Translations under genes and position numbers: made by a program
Part shown: positions 23,706 through 36,295 of the stretch, piece by piece
How the letters are laid out: each line of letters opens with the position of its first letter
Position numbering within the stretch: the first letter of the stretch is position 1
Notes under the pieces: generated by a model
What the model saw: the letters and a program-made list of their open reading frames with translations, nothing else
What the model was told of the DNA's origin: nothing
Database searches by the model: none
Assembly: GCF_048544455.1 (NCBI RefSeq)
Contig: NC_133538.1
Location: forward strand, 440,198,311 to 440,262,310
Reading direction: 5' to 3'
DNA: 64,000 nt
DNA from: Silene latifolia
Lineage: Eukaryota > Streptophyta > Magnoliopsida > Caryophyllales > Caryophyllaceae

Positions 23706-24971
23706 TGAAGGAAATGTAGATTCATATACATACTAACATACTCTTATATGTTAAAATTAATTTGTCATAAAATTAAATACGGATTTTATGCATGCAAACA
23801 ATATAATAAAAGAGAAGAAATCATTTTCTTACAATGAAATTTCGGTTCAAATGGGCACAAAAGAAATCTCCTTTTCTTTTGTTCTTGAGCTTTCCTTTAA
23901 TGGAAGAACAAGATCCAAGTGTAGGATCTCTCCTTAGGAATAATACCCAAAGCTTAACTCTTAATCTAATTAATATTATTTGAGCTAGTATAATATTAAT
24001 CTCATGAAAAATGAACCAAAAATTTGTTTGGTTTAGGCTCCTAAAACCGGGTAGGAGATGTGGAGAGGAAGAGTATTATTTTTATCTCTCTAAAATAATT
24101 TTACATGGTTGAATGAATAATAATAATCACCCACACATACATATGGTGAATAATAATTATTTTAAGTAAAAGAACTCTTGTTCTTTTCTATGTAGAACCG
24201 ATTGGGAGGGAAGGAGAGCCCAATGCATGGGCTAATTTTTCTACCCAAGAAATGTAGGCTTGCATGGCTACACATAGGTAGATCATCATTGTGTTTTCTC
24301 TTATTAAAATAATTAACACAATTTTTCCACTAAAACCCTCTTAATATTTCGGTACTTATAAAATGGAAGGTCCATTTTATATTTTGTCATTTGTCAATTT
24401 TGTCACATGTTACATGTTACATGACATGTAACAATGCAATGTATTTTTATCATATTAAAAATCAACGTATTAATAAAAATACGTCATATACAAAAATCGA
24501 CTTAGTAATTCATAATTACTTATACCAAAATATTTTACCAATTTATAAATCATATTTATAATAATTCATTCAATTCCGATTGTTTCTTTAAACAAGAATT
24601 TCATCCCGAAGAATGAAACAATTCGATTACTCAGATCGTATCTCATTTAATCATATTTCAATTTGATACGTAAATTTTACTTCCAAAATCGTCCGTCAAT
24701 TTTTTTCAAGTAATTTAATTAACTCGTAACATTATACGATTAATTAAATGATCAATTAAGAGTATTGCCCTATAGGTATGACCTAGGGGTCAACTCGATC
24801 ACCACCGTCACACGACAAAGAATGTCAAACTCTAGTCACCAATCATTACCGATATATGTTGACCAGTTGACAGTAACAAAATTACTTCCCAATTGTATTC
24901 TTTAAAATGAGATTTAATAATGATATTTAAATCACATGATCGCACTATTGTTGAGGACACATTTCCCAACA
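23706..24971 (-). repeat. 5' LTR of element C
   Basis: This is the partner of 16243-17507, directly followed on the minus strand by the PBS ((t)cggtatcagagcc, 23691-23703). The small differences from its partner cluster in the last 400 bp of the plus-strand reading (e.g. ctcggaccg versus ctcagatcg, and indels of one to three bases). Confidence 0.95.
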
Positions 24972-25045
24972 CTAACTTCAACATAGACCCGACCTCAATC
25001 AATTCCAAGATAATCACCATACATATTAAGCACATAACTAATGTA

Positions 25046-25069
25046 ACACCCGTGAAAATTCACGGGGTT
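25046..25069 (-). terminator. Helitron 3' terminal hairpin
   Basis: The inverted repeat aac-a-cccgtgaa / ttcacggg-g-tt has an 8-bp perfect core stem and a 2-base loop, extended by 3 bp beyond one mismatch. It lies 11 bases from the element end, the usual place of the Helitron terminator hairpin that stops rolling-circle transfer. Confidence 0.85.
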
Positions 25070-25985
25070 GTATACTTTTTTTTTAAAGGAGACGTTATAT
25101 TATAATAACTTAGATAATCGATTATGTAATTTTATGAAAATGTACAGATTTTTATAAATAAAAATAAAAATCGATAAATATATATAAGGGCATTTTAAAA
25201 TATTGTTGACAATAAAGAATAAGTTAAAAAAATGAAAATGTGAATAGGGGGAATACCCGTAATTCTATAGTAAATATGAAACGTTTAACGAAGATTTAAG
25301 TAAGAACATTATATAAGTTAGAACTGAAATATTTAGGATATGAAAAATTATTGACATAAGTAAAATTAATAAAACTGAAATTTTCACAAACTGAAAAGAC
25401 TGAAAACCGAGTAGACCAAATTGTTGCGTAAAGTAGGTATAGTTAATTTAAATTTACATTAAAAAAAAAAAAAACAAAACAAAAAAACAAAACAAAACAA
25501 AAACCAAAACCGATCAAGCCTTATCTTCTACCTCTCCCCTCATATCTCCCTCACCCAATAACGCATTTCAATATTTCATCCACATTTCAGCCATTTCATC
25601 TCCATTTCAGCCATTTCGTTCTTCCATTTCCCATCTTCTCTCCTCATTTCGTCGTCCTTCTTTTCAGATTTACATTTCAGTACAATTTTCAATTAACAGA
25701 GAAGCAATTTTCAGATCAAAATTGCGAAAATTGGTAGATTCGTAGCAAAAAATTGAAGATGAAGGAGATTTTTCCGGCGATTGGTTCGAAAAAATGAAGA
25801 TTGGGTACATGCAATGAAAAGGTGATCATTAAGTCAATTTTTTTGATTTTTTTTCCTTTTTCTAATTACTGTTATAATGGCAATTTGTGATTTACACGTT
25901 TTTTATGATTGCATGTTACCATTTGATGCACTTAATGAGGGAAGAAAATAGTGGTTAGTCCAGATCTGTGAAAACCGATTGTATA

Positions 25986-26059
25986 GCTAATGCTAATCAA
26001 CTTGAGAGAGTCCTACCTGAACCTGATATAGACAGGCGGTCTATATACTGGAACTTATG
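25986..26059 (+). pseudogene. Exon-like segment, possibly captured host gene
   Basis: On the plus strand an open stretch reads ANQLERVLPEPDIDRRSIYW and ends at a canonical donor, acttatg/gtatgtgc. The orientation is opposite to the Helitron genes. The upstream CT-rich 5'UTR-like sequence supports a captured gene fragment, a common Helitron habit. I do not recognise the protein. It could also be chance. Confidence 0.3.
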
Positions 26060-26089
26060 GTATGTGCCTCTCTTCGCCATTAGTTATAT

Positions 26090-26222
26090 ATTCAATTGTT
26101 CTGTTTAGCTGATCAAATTATAGTTGTTTCAAGGTTGTCTGTTAAAATGTCAAGTCTCTTTGTGTTATGTGAATAGGGGGAATACCCGTAATTCAATTGT
26201 TCTGTTTAGCTGATCAAATTAT
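26090..26222. repeat. Short direct duplication in Helitron 3' region
   Basis: ttcaattgttctgtttagct followed by gatcaaattata occurs at 26091 and again at 26193, about 102 bp apart. Confidence 0.8.
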
Positions 26223-29200
26223 ACTGTTCAATTTTATTTCCTAAATATTTGACTTTGTGAGTCTGGCGATGTCAATTTTAATTTGATACTTTCACATGTA
26301 TCATTGTCAACATTAATAGTCGCTGACCGTGAATGCGAAACGGAAACAGTTCAAATAAAAATGGAGGGAGTGTCTATCTAATTGTCTTAAAATTTTGATA
26401 TTTAACATGTATCATTGACAACGTTAATATTCACTGACCGTGACTATCTGATTGTCTTGAATTTTTGAGATTAATTGATAAAATTAAGGGTATTCTTAAT
26501 TTTCGAGTGTCTATTAATTGTGAAGTGGTCATAGAAAATTGAGATCTTTTTACGGAAATATATCAGAACTGTAGCACGTTAAACTTTGATTTACAGTTAT
26601 GATTGAGAATATGTTAAGTAATTGTACAGGTTGACTAATATTTTTTTTTTTTGTGAATAATTTGAGGCGATGATGTTAAGTAACGAATGAGACTCCAAGT
26701 CGAAAGGTGTTAAAGCAGTTATCTTTGAAGATTTTGTAGCCATCCTTATGTGATAAAAGATAAGTTTCCTTTACATCTATTTTGCTAAATTCAAAAACTT
26801 TTGTTGTTGGAAATTTATATTGTTATTTGTCAAAAAATCAATAGGTTTTTTTCATATTATTAATTATACGTTAGTTACAGATGTTTAGAATTTTCTTAAA
26901 TGTTAATCTTGCATCAACTTCTAGGACGAAAATTTCTTAAATCTTAATCTTGCATGAACTTAAAAATGTTTAGTTTCTTAAAAATTAGCCTCGTAAAATT
27001 TTAACTTTATGTTTAGAATTCGTTAATTGTTCATGATATAAATTGACAATTAAATAGTGCATTAATTTAAAAATGTTAAAAATACATAGGTTCTTGCATT
27101 CCTTTAAAAATGTTTATTTTCTTAATTCTCATAAAATGTAAAAGTTTTGTAGAGAGTTCACATGCAGCACCAACTTAATTTTCAAAAAGGATAGCCATTT
27201 TGAAAAGAGTAAAAGATAACAAATGTCAAACATTAAGCAATTAGAAGAAATTCAAATTCAAATACAATCTACAATAGAGTAAAATCTGATATTAGGATAG
27301 TCTCGGACAATCTCATAATTTCTCGAAAATCTCCTTGTAAACAACATTAGTTGTTGTAGAAGTCATGCCTTTGTCTTCATCTAAAATAAGGACGTTCAGA
27401 CCTTTCTTACTTGTAACCCGCGAGAGAGCAACAACGTAACCCGTCCATGGGTAAAGACTGGTCTAGGAAGATAAAGACCAACACGGGATAGAGATTGCCC
27501 TTGGCTCTTGTTAATAGTCATTGCAAAGCAAACTGCCAAAGGAAATTGTCTCCTTTCAAACTTAATTGGGAATCTAGTGGTGTCTGAAGGGGTCAAGGTG
27601 ATGCGGGCAATATACACTTTACTGCCAATATGACTTCCAGAAATAACAGTTGCACCTATAACTCGTTTTCCTAAATGAGTTACCTCTAGTCGGGTGCCAT
27701 TGCACAAACCATTTGCTTGGTCAATGTTTCTAAGAAGCATGACTATAGCACCAACTTTAAGCTTTAGGTTGTGATTTGGGAGACCAAAGCATCTAATAGT
27801 GTTTAGAAACTCAGTGGAATAGAGTTCCCGAACCCCCCGTTTGTCTCTTCTTTACTTATTTCATCCGAGCTTAGGTATTCTTTCTCTTCCATATCAATTT
27901 GATCCAATACAAACTCGTTTACCAACTCCACGATATCGTGAGTAGGAGCAAGGACAGCCCTTTCCGTGAAGTATTGAGGGTCACCTAAATGTTCTTTTAA
28001 AGATGGATAAGTGCTCTCTACAATGGTAGCTATTGGATTTGGACCAGGATGAAGAAGAATATCTTCGGGCAATTGAAAGCTAGCTACACCATCATTTGGG
28101 CCACCTGCTAGTCCATCTCCAACATCGAGAATCCACTCAAAAAATTGTCTTTTCATTGATGTCGACTCAACTTCCAACTTGAAGTCTCATATTTTTTCGT
28201 GAGCTTTAGAACCTAAAAAAACAAACAAAGAAGAAAAAATTAAAGGTTCTAAATTTCATTAATAAATTTAAAATAAGGACTTCTAAAACAGTAAAACGTA
28301 CAAAAGAACACACAAAATAAAGAAAAATCTTTCTAACCTTGCAATATCTCCACAAAGGAGAGGAAATGATAGCGGCGCCAACGATTTCTTGCCTGCTTCC
28401 TTTAGGTACAACTGGCAAAATCTGTCGAAAATCACCGCCAAACACAACTAGTTTCCCTCCAAAAGGTTTCTCAGGATCTCCTTCTGATGAAAATCGCATG
28501 ATATCTCTCAAACTTCTATCAAGAGCTTCAATACAATAATGATTAACCATAGGTGCCTCGTCCCATATGATGAGCTTTGCCCTCGGTAATAGCTCTACCA
28601 AATCAGTTCCTGGTCTTATACCAGGGCAGGTGGAGTTTTCGTCTACGTTTATCGGTATGCTAAGTCTTGCATGGGGTGTTCGTCTACCTGGAAGAAGGAT
28701 AGCGGTAATGCCACTTGAAGCAACAGCGATAACGATATCACCTTTACACCTTTTTGCAGCGCACAAAGTTCTCCAGAGAAAAGTTTTACCGGTACCACCG
28801 TAACCATAAACAAAAAATACACCACCTTGACCACTTTGAACAGAGCACATTATTTTTCTATAAACACTTTTTTGTTCATCACTCATGGAAGAAGTGAGAA
28901 CTTCATGTTCCTTCTTCAAAACTTCCTTGTCATAGGATAATTCATCTTCCAATAGCCTATTCAATTCATAGCATGAATGTCGAAATCTGGAATGGCATGT
29001 TGTCAAATTTACGCAATGAACTACCATTTCTTTGCAATAAAGCTTCAATCTCGGATAACGCGTAATTTTTCAATTGCTCGTCGTGACAGAGATCTATGGA
29101 AACGCAAACATGGAAAATTTAAAGTTCAGTAAAAAGGAAAGGCAAAAATTAAAACGATAACGAAGGTATTAGTTTAAGAGTTATAAATAATTAAGAAAGT

Positions 29201-32200
29201 ACCTAAATTACGTAGTTCTCTTCTCCTGCGGTATAGGATATCATCTGATAATAGTGGCCAAGTGTCCTCCCGCACTAATTCTGGCTTGACTAAGCTGTTT
29301 GCCAATAGAAGGGTAGCAAACAGATTCCTAAGGTAATATCCAGATCCCCATTCACTCGCTTCTTTAATGGCATCGATATACTCTTTATCATCACCAAGTA
29401 AGCCTAAAGCATAGCAAGCTTCTTTGAAAGTTGGGAGAGGTATTTCATTTACAGTTCGAATCTCTTCATATGATTTTGGTCCTTTAACAAAGTTCAGTAG
29501 GGTTCTCAAATAAAATCTTTCACCACCATTTGGAGACATATGATACATTCGGCCGAGAGTAAAGCCCTTTTTTTCTTTTAGTCCAGGCCTTTGTGTCTTT
29601 ATTCCAGACATATTTATTTGGGAACTCACAATACGTCAAATCTCTACCATCGGAATGGTTTTTGTTATATTCCAACCATGCAGTGAATTTTGTCCTGGAT
29701 CCAAAGCAGATCTTTCGACAACTTCATCAATTGGGTCATCATCATGGAAAATAACATTTTGCTCATTGGGAGATGGTAATCCAAACGTAAAAAAAGGCGG
29801 TGTCCTGTAGTTAATGTCAAAGGCAAAAATCCTCCACACAGCTTCACATGGTGAAATGTAACGACAGTCATAAAACTGTTGTATTTGATCAATCTGATTT
29901 GGGTCCTGACTACCTACATTTCAAAAAACCACAAGTTATTAAAACATTCAAACAAAAACGAATGGAACAATAGGAGTTAAATAAGAAAAGAATGGATTTG
30001 ACTAAACCATTGTTGCTGCGAGTTGCACTAACGGTGACACTGTCATATCCTTTATTAATGTACTTGAATAAGTATTTGATTGATCTTGCCTGATTGCACC
30101 ATTCAACATTAATGTGAGCCCGATATTTCAACAATAAATCTGCATTGTAAGGAACAACATATCCGTTATGAATTGTTTTTCCATCTTTCTCAATTGTCGG
30201 TTCGTTTTCTCATCTCTTATAAACAGGATAACCATCACCGTCGATTGTTGTTCTTTCATTAAACTTCTTTGGAAAAATTTTCGAGCATTTTCCGTCAATC
30301 ATGCATGGACAATCTGGGTTAAGATCCCCACATGGACCGTGAATCATACTATTTTTCACTGCTTCATATAGTGCTGGGCTTTTCGCAGGATCTGGGATTT
30401 CAGCACTTATAATACGGTCCACGTCAGCGGCTTCAGGAAACTTGTCCTCTCGGTGTAAAAAAAAGCAAAATATGAGTATGTGGGAGGCCGCGTTTTTGGA
30501 ACTCAATAGTATAGACAACTGATAATTTCAAGCAAAGTAATATTATATAGTCGATGTTAATAATAAAACTTCGGAAAAAAAAATTGGAAATGGAAAATAA
30601 AAATAAGATGAAAACGTATAGTTCATCACCTGCCCTTGTCCGTCCAAAAAGATGTCGTTCTTTTAAGTCCCTAATTATCTCTTCGAGTTTCAACTTAAAT
30701 AGTCGAGTAAGTATATCAGGTCTGTCCTCTGGCCGCAGATTTCTTTTTTGAACAAACCTAGTTATTTCAGGCCATTTTGGATTGCATGTGAACGTAATAA
30801 ACAAATCAGGATATCCACACCACCTACATATGGTCATTGTATCCTGATATGTTTCCCTCATGTAACCTTTACCACCTACAAAAGATGACGGTACAAATGT
30901 AACAACACCAGGAGGACGGGTTAGTTTGACCTGTAGCGGCAGCATTCGCGAGATTCTTGAAATTTTCCGATCGCAATTTTGGTTGGTTAAGACAGAAATA
31001 CTTTAACCGTTGAGATTCTATCATTGTCAAACCATCGGCAAGGATTTGTTGAAATAGTTTACCTGCCATTAAAAAAAAACGTTCAAACTAAAAAAAAAAA
31101 AAAACTATTTTACTTAGCTTTGTATTAACTTTGGACTGAGAAAAAAAAACATAAGAACGGTAATTGTCAACATAATAAATTAGGCATCAAATCTTATACC
31201 TCCCATCAAAATTGTCGGAGCTTCCCTATCTGCCGATCGGTCTTGGATGCGAAAAGCAAACCACTCCCTCAATGTAAGCTTATCCCGAGAGCTCTGACTA
31301 TTTCTTGATTTACTTAAAGAACGTGGATTATGAGGGATACCAAGCCTATGGCCATCTTCTCCACGTGGGAAAAGAAGAGGGTACTGTAGGGCTAAATAAG
31401 AAGCATGTAGCTCTGATATACGTTGTAGTCTACCGCTGCGTTCCTCAAGAATAATGTCCCGACTATCAATCGTGTTCTCAAGATCTCCAACAATGAGGGC
31501 ACCACCTCCGGCACGGGGGTAGATTATATGTTCTCCCATCTGTTTGTCGTCCGCTAATGAGCCTCAACCTTACCTCACCACCGGCACCTTCGTTAAGCCT
31601 ATCTCTTGCCATTCTAAATGATTTTGCCAAAACATTGTAACGATCGACCATTTTTTTTAAATCATCGATTAGTCCATCATCAAATTGACCTGGATTTGTA
31701 GAACTGCGATTACAATTGAAAAATAAATTAAAGAATAAGAAACTATATTAATATTAAAAAAAATTAAATAAATTTAAGGCTCACCTTCCTGCATTCTTCC
31801 TATGCCTCAACTCCTCTTCCGTGTCGTAGATATAAAGTTGACAGAATTTAGGTGGTCCGTCATGATTAGGTAATAAACTTCCAATTAAATGTGTATTTTG
31901 CCCACCTATTCTGAATGTGTAAGGACCCCTACCTTGGTTGAGTGCATGGTCAATTTTACCACCCATAGATGTAAAGGAAAACATATTATTGTATGACCGT
32001 ATGTTTTCCATGAAATGTTTACTTTTGGGATGTTTTCGCATTAGAAGATCATGTAACAACTTAGGAGGTTTTTTAATAAAGGGCAGTTCAACTATTCCAT
32101 TTTTGCAACACATGTTAAAGAGGGGACTATGGGCTTGATATCCATACGATCTCTTTCATCATACCACATCTGAGCTCCACATTTTGTGCAGGTGTAAGTA

Positions 32201-32433
32201 GGGTCTCCGATATCATGGTACCCTTCTGTTATTAATTAAGAAGGTCAATCGGAAGAAAAGATATGAAGAAAATAGATAATGACAAATTTAAAAACCTAAG
32301 TGCAGGTAAAATAAAAATGCAGTTTTTCAAATTTAAGACAATTTAACTTTGGAATGTTAACATCCGAATTTGACCTATGGTTGGTAGCTTCAAACACATC
32401 ATAGGTCATTGAAAGATCCCTTGCCAATTCTTC

Positions 32434-33025
32434 GATTATGTTTTGCCTATGATTCATAGTCTGCACGGAAGTGCTGCTAGTGGGTAGAAACTGATTTCCG
32501 GAGAGTTGAACTCCACAATTAGCTGAACAATTACCAAATAAGGGTTAGATTATGAGAGAACACTAACATTGTTGACATACTTAACAAACACAAATAGTAC
32601 ATAATAAGTAAAATATTTTTTGTTTCTTACTACCTATTAAAAAATTAACGATGATAATTACCAAATGTGATGGTGCTCAATAGAGTTGTAGACATCAACA
32701 TGGAAGAATTCCTAGCCATCCTTTCTTCGATTATGTTTTGCCTATGATTCGTAGTTTGCACGGAAGTGCTGCTAGTGGGTAGAAATTGATTTCCGGAGAG
32801 TTGAACTCCACAATTAGCTGAACAATTACCAAATAAGGGTTAGATTATGAGAAGTCACTAACATTGTTGACATACTTAACAAACACAAATAGTACCTAAT
32901 AAGTAAAATATTTTTTTTTCTTACTACCTATTAAAAAATTAACGATGATAATTACCAAATGTGATGGTGCTCAATGGAGTTGTAGACATCAACATAGAAG
33001 AATTCCTAGCCATCCTTTCTTGACT
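32434..33025 (-). repeat. Tandem 295-bp exon-intron duplication in RepHel
   Basis: The block near 32434-32728 is repeated at 32729-33025 with a period of 295 bp (cggaagtgctgctagtggg at 32466 and 32761). Each copy holds an exon (MARNSSMLMSTTPLSTITFG), an intron and a second exon (ANCGVQLSGNQFLPTSS). The duplication keeps the reading frame and splice sites and so lengthens the N-terminal region of the protein. Confidence 0.85.
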
Positions 33026-33502
33026 TAAGATAAGCTTCCTCTTTTGTCTCGCTAATTTCACATACAGTTGACGTTGGTGTGTCACATTGTTATGTGACAC
33101 ACCAACTCCAGGATTTTCATTAGTTCTCTTTTGGGATAGTCTTAGCTTTTGTTGCTTCCTTGCGTTTTGTGCCATATAGTAGTCATTTACACTTTTCCCG
33201 TATTGATAATCTATTAGACGGATAAGTGTAAACAATAGAGGCTAAAAGAAAAATACAATATATAATTCTTAATTTTTATAAAAAGAGAGTTCAAAGATCT
33301 TTACCTCTCCAGAAATTGTTTATAGAATTAGCCAATTGTAGTTGTGGAGTATTATCTGCATGTGAGTGATATGATTGCGTAAAATCATTCACTTTAGTTG
33401 CGTAATAAGATTGGGAGTAACATAATTAAAGGTTACGAAAGAATTTAAAATATTGGTTGATACATGATATGAACTGAATTATCCGTAAATTTAGAGACTT
33501 AC

Positions 33503-34151
33503 CACTTTTTGGTTGAGATTGGTAAAGTGGTGCTTTACCCTTATCAGGTTTAATTGAGGCATGTCTTGGCAATTGTGTGTTTGTTAAGTCATGTAGAGGT
33601 AGAGTTGGAGTACCTAATAATGTTGCTAATTATACATAAGTTACAAACTAAGATAGTAATGAACTTATGTAGAAAAAAGTTAAATTTGTTAACTGAAGAT
33701 TGATACAAATACCTGAATTAGATTGGTAAAGAGTTGCTTTACCCTTCCTTGATTGTGTAGTTGAGTAACTTTGAATATGGCAGTTTGTTGTTATCCCACT
33801 AAGCGGGAAAAATGGATTACCTAAAAGATTGTCAATTAAAGGTACTTTCAGATATTATTGACTTAACAATTTGAGAGTGTAAGAGCACCTTAAGAATTTA
33901 AGAGTACTAAAAAACCGTATATATAACAAAATTAATATAAAATATGTAGTAACATAATTAAAGCTATGGGAAGTATTAGAAATATTAATTTATGCATGTT
34001 TTATATTTGTAAAACCGTACACTGAGAGACGTACCAAATTGAGATTGAGATTGAGACTGGTAGAGTGGTGCTTTACCCTTATTTGTTTGACTTGAAGCAT
34101 GGCTTGGCATTTGTTGGTTTGTCAAATCTTGTAGAGGTAAAGTAGGAGTAC
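33503..34151 (-). repeat. Three related exons in the RepHel N-terminal region
   Basis: The exons at 34035-34151, 33713-33820 and 33503-33613 each start after an AG acceptor with GTPTLPL or GNPFFPL, and each contains KGKAPLYQSQ or KGKATLYQSN before a GT donor. The outer two are close copies (DLTN.Q.P.HAS); the middle one is diverged. They look like repeated duplication of one exon. Confidence 0.75.
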
Positions 34152-35232
34152 CTAATAACATGGTAATAAACTTGTGTAGAAAACAATTACAAAAATTGTT
34201 ACTGCATTTAGCTTAATATTATTCTAATTTGCATGGGTTAAATTGAGCATGGGGTCTCCATACATAAATCATGTCCTTTTAGTAAGCGATTTGTGGCTCA
34301 CAGCTCGATCTATTATTTGAATTTTCTATTAGATCTATTATTTGAATTTTCTATTAGAATGGTTGGTAAGAATTGACAGTTGGTTGGTGCTAGTAAATCA
34401 TTATGGAAGATGCCTCCAAATCATCGTGATTTCGTGCCTTGTATTAGCCCTAATGATTCATATACTCTTAAGAGATCAATATTTCCTTTGCTTAATTTTA
34501 GTTATCATCTGAAACTTTGAAATACTAATGTTATTTTGTTATGTGATGTATATATGCGGACCAAAGCAGACTCCGGGGTTTCTACTTGTTCATACTAATG
34601 ACGGCCTTAATCAAATGCGAGCTGGGGTTTGTTCTCTCTTCATCCTCTCTCTTCTCTTGACTACTTTATACACGTGGTGGTTGCTGCAATTCATATTACC
34701 GACCCTTAGCTCCCTGGCACTAACTGCATTACCATTTTAAAGTAGTTTTCTTTTAGTTCGAAGACTAAAATTATTCAAAAAATTAAATGAGTTCTGCTCA
34801 TTGAATTCTGAGGGTTTAATTAGATGTTTAGAACTATACCGTACAGAGACACAAATCTCTCCATGCAGATCTATATATGTCTGCGGTTTGTCATATCCGT
34901 CATCAATTCTCTTGGATGGACACCTTGAACTTGGCATGAATGATTGATAATATAAACCTTTAACCCTCAAATTCTGATTTGCATTATATAATAAAAGATA
35001 AAAAGGAAAAAAATAGACATACATTTGAATCAACAAATAGAAGTTCAATGGCATCCTTCTTCTTATCTGAGATGAAATAACATACCTAATTTTGGGGTGT
35101 TTAAAGAACGTATAAGGATTGTTTGAGGAGTTGCTCTTGAAAATTCTGAGTTTTCTACAAAGAAGCGTGAAAGAGGAAAATCATTGTAAAGGGTTGTTTT
35201 TAAAAAAATCTGCAGTTAAAACAAAAACTAAC
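34152..35232 (-). other. RepHel intron region without clear exons
   Basis: This lies between exon 1 (35233-35302) and the first repeated exon. It is AT-rich, and I could not place a confident exon. The minus-strand frame at 34737-35054 has no recognised domain but could hold coding sequence. Confidence 0.4.
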
Positions 35233-35302
35233 CTTTTCCATCCTCTTTGTTTTTTCTTCTACTCTTCTTTCTTGGTGGTTGTTCAGAACTTGATCCAGGC
35301 AT

Positions 35303-36295
35303 GGGTGAAAAGTAGAAGTAGAATTGTTTATCTTTTCTTATTCAGAGACTGTCACAGTGAATGGTGTGAGTATTATATGTATAGGTAGTTGAAGTTGAGG
35401 AAGAGAATTAAGGAACAGCTAAGAAATCATTTATCATTCCCGTGAGATTGGGATTCTCGAGTAACGTTGAGAATGACAAAGGGTTAGATTAATTAGGTTT
35501 TGCTATAATTGCAGTGCACTTTGATTTTTTTTTTTTTTTTTTTTTTTGCTGCTGTAGTCATATTTTTTGTGTGCACTTTTTAGAATTCTAAGGGACTGCT
35601 TTAGAAGGTTCTAAGAGGCTCATTCTCGAGTAACCTTGAGAATGACAAAGGGTTAAATTAATTAGGTTGGTTATGAAATTATTAAGTACACGTTTTTTGA
35701 CACGGTAGAATGCAATTTTTTCTTATCCTTTTTTAATTTCCCCAATGTCACGTTGCATTGAATTTTTTCGCCTTTTTTTTTACCTTTTATTTCCTGTTGT
35801 GGCCATTTTTTTTTTTTTTGCTGGTTTGACCATAGTTTCGATAATGTTGACCAAAACTATATCTACACTGCTCGCTTTCAAGTCATCAATCAACTAAGCT
35901 TTTTCATATTTCATTTTCAGTTAACTCAACCCAACACAATTTTCCTCATTAAATTCTAACTTAAACCTAAAATCCTTTTTTTCCTTTTTTTCCTTTTTAT
36001 TTTTATTTTATTTTTTGCTCGTATGTTTTTTTATGTCGCCTAACATGTTTAAACCGACATGAAAAATCAAATTTAGGTTGTAGTAGGTTGCATTACATAG
36101 AAAATAATTAAAAGCTGAAGATTGAGAAATAAAAAAAAAAACATATCGTCAAAGATAAGAACAACAAAAATATCTTGTTTAAGTTACATTCCAAAAGATG
36201 AACGATGCATTAAGGAATTAAAATAGAAACGTCTACTCCAAAGACAAACATTCCAAAATACTTCATGCCAATCCCAATTATAAAATGGAGATGGA
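35303..36295 (-). promoter_or_regulatory. RepHel upstream region with repeated palindromic motif
   Basis: This is the non-coding spacer between the RPA stop and the RepHel start. Two copies of a motif, attctcgagtaac(g/c)ttgagaat then gacaaagggtta, lie at 35453-35485 and 35622-35656. A related copy lies upstream of the RPA gene (39419-39450). The core attctc...gagaat is an inverted repeat. Poly-T tracts are at 35525-35547 and 35808-35820. It probably includes the RepHel promoter. Confidence 0.5.

Larger units (their letters stand above)
16243..24971 (-). mobile_element. Element C: Ty1/copia element with near-identical LTRs, decayed interior
   Basis: The LTRs are 16243-17507 (1265 bp) and 23706-24971 (1266 bp), TGTTGGGAAATG...TTCCTTCA on the minus strand. 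The TSD is CTAAC on both sides (16238-16242 and 24972-24976). The PBS next to 23705 reads cggtatcagagcc on the minus strand. The PPT is aagtgggagat (17508-17518). By eye the LTRs differ at roughly a dozen sites. The 6.2-kb interior has no long frame, only remnants: an RT box near 19095-19125 and a gag zinc-knuckle relic near 20890-20960. It interrupts the leader side of element B. Confidence 0.93.
25070..27312 (-). other. Helitron 3' region, with possible captured sequence
   Basis: This 2.2 kb follows the RepHel stop. It contains A-rich (AAAAC)-type sequence at 25460-25510, a CT-rich stretch with repeated catttcagccatttc at 25560-25680 that resembles a plant gene 5' UTR, an exon-like segment at 25986-26059, and two short duplications (26090-26230 and 26283-26444). 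The phrase gtgaatagggggaatacccg occurs at 25240 and 26168. No full gene was found. Confidence 0.5.
27313..35302 (-). pseudogene. Helitron RepHel (HUH Rep nuclease plus PIF1-type helicase), spliced
   Basis: This gene encodes the rolling-circle Rep/helicase. The start is ATG at 35302 (MPGSSSEQPPRKKSRRKNK, an NLS-like basic stretch), with exon 1 ending at 35233. Three repeated small exons (34035-34151, 33713-33820, 33503-33613) follow, then 33235-32939. The Helitron N-terminal region starts at 32113 (FTSMGGKIDHALNQGRG). The Rep part has YPDLFITFTCNPKWPEI at 30810-30750 and, after an intron (30629-30519), the HUH-type box FQKRGLPHTHILLF. The helicase has Walker A YGYGGTGKTFLWRTL near 28800, IIWDEAPMVN (Walker B) and LVVFGGDFRQILPVVP, with INKSQGQSL and a final ALSRVTSKKGLN. 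The stop is 27313-27315. Frameshifts near 28175 (A-run) and 27440 break the helicase C-terminus. The gene is spliced with many introns, and exact junctions outside those given are approximate. Confidence 0.85.

Noticed and set aside
34528..34740. Small hydrophobic plus-strand frame inside the Helitron
   Set aside because: It lies in a RepHel intron region with no support as a separate gene.
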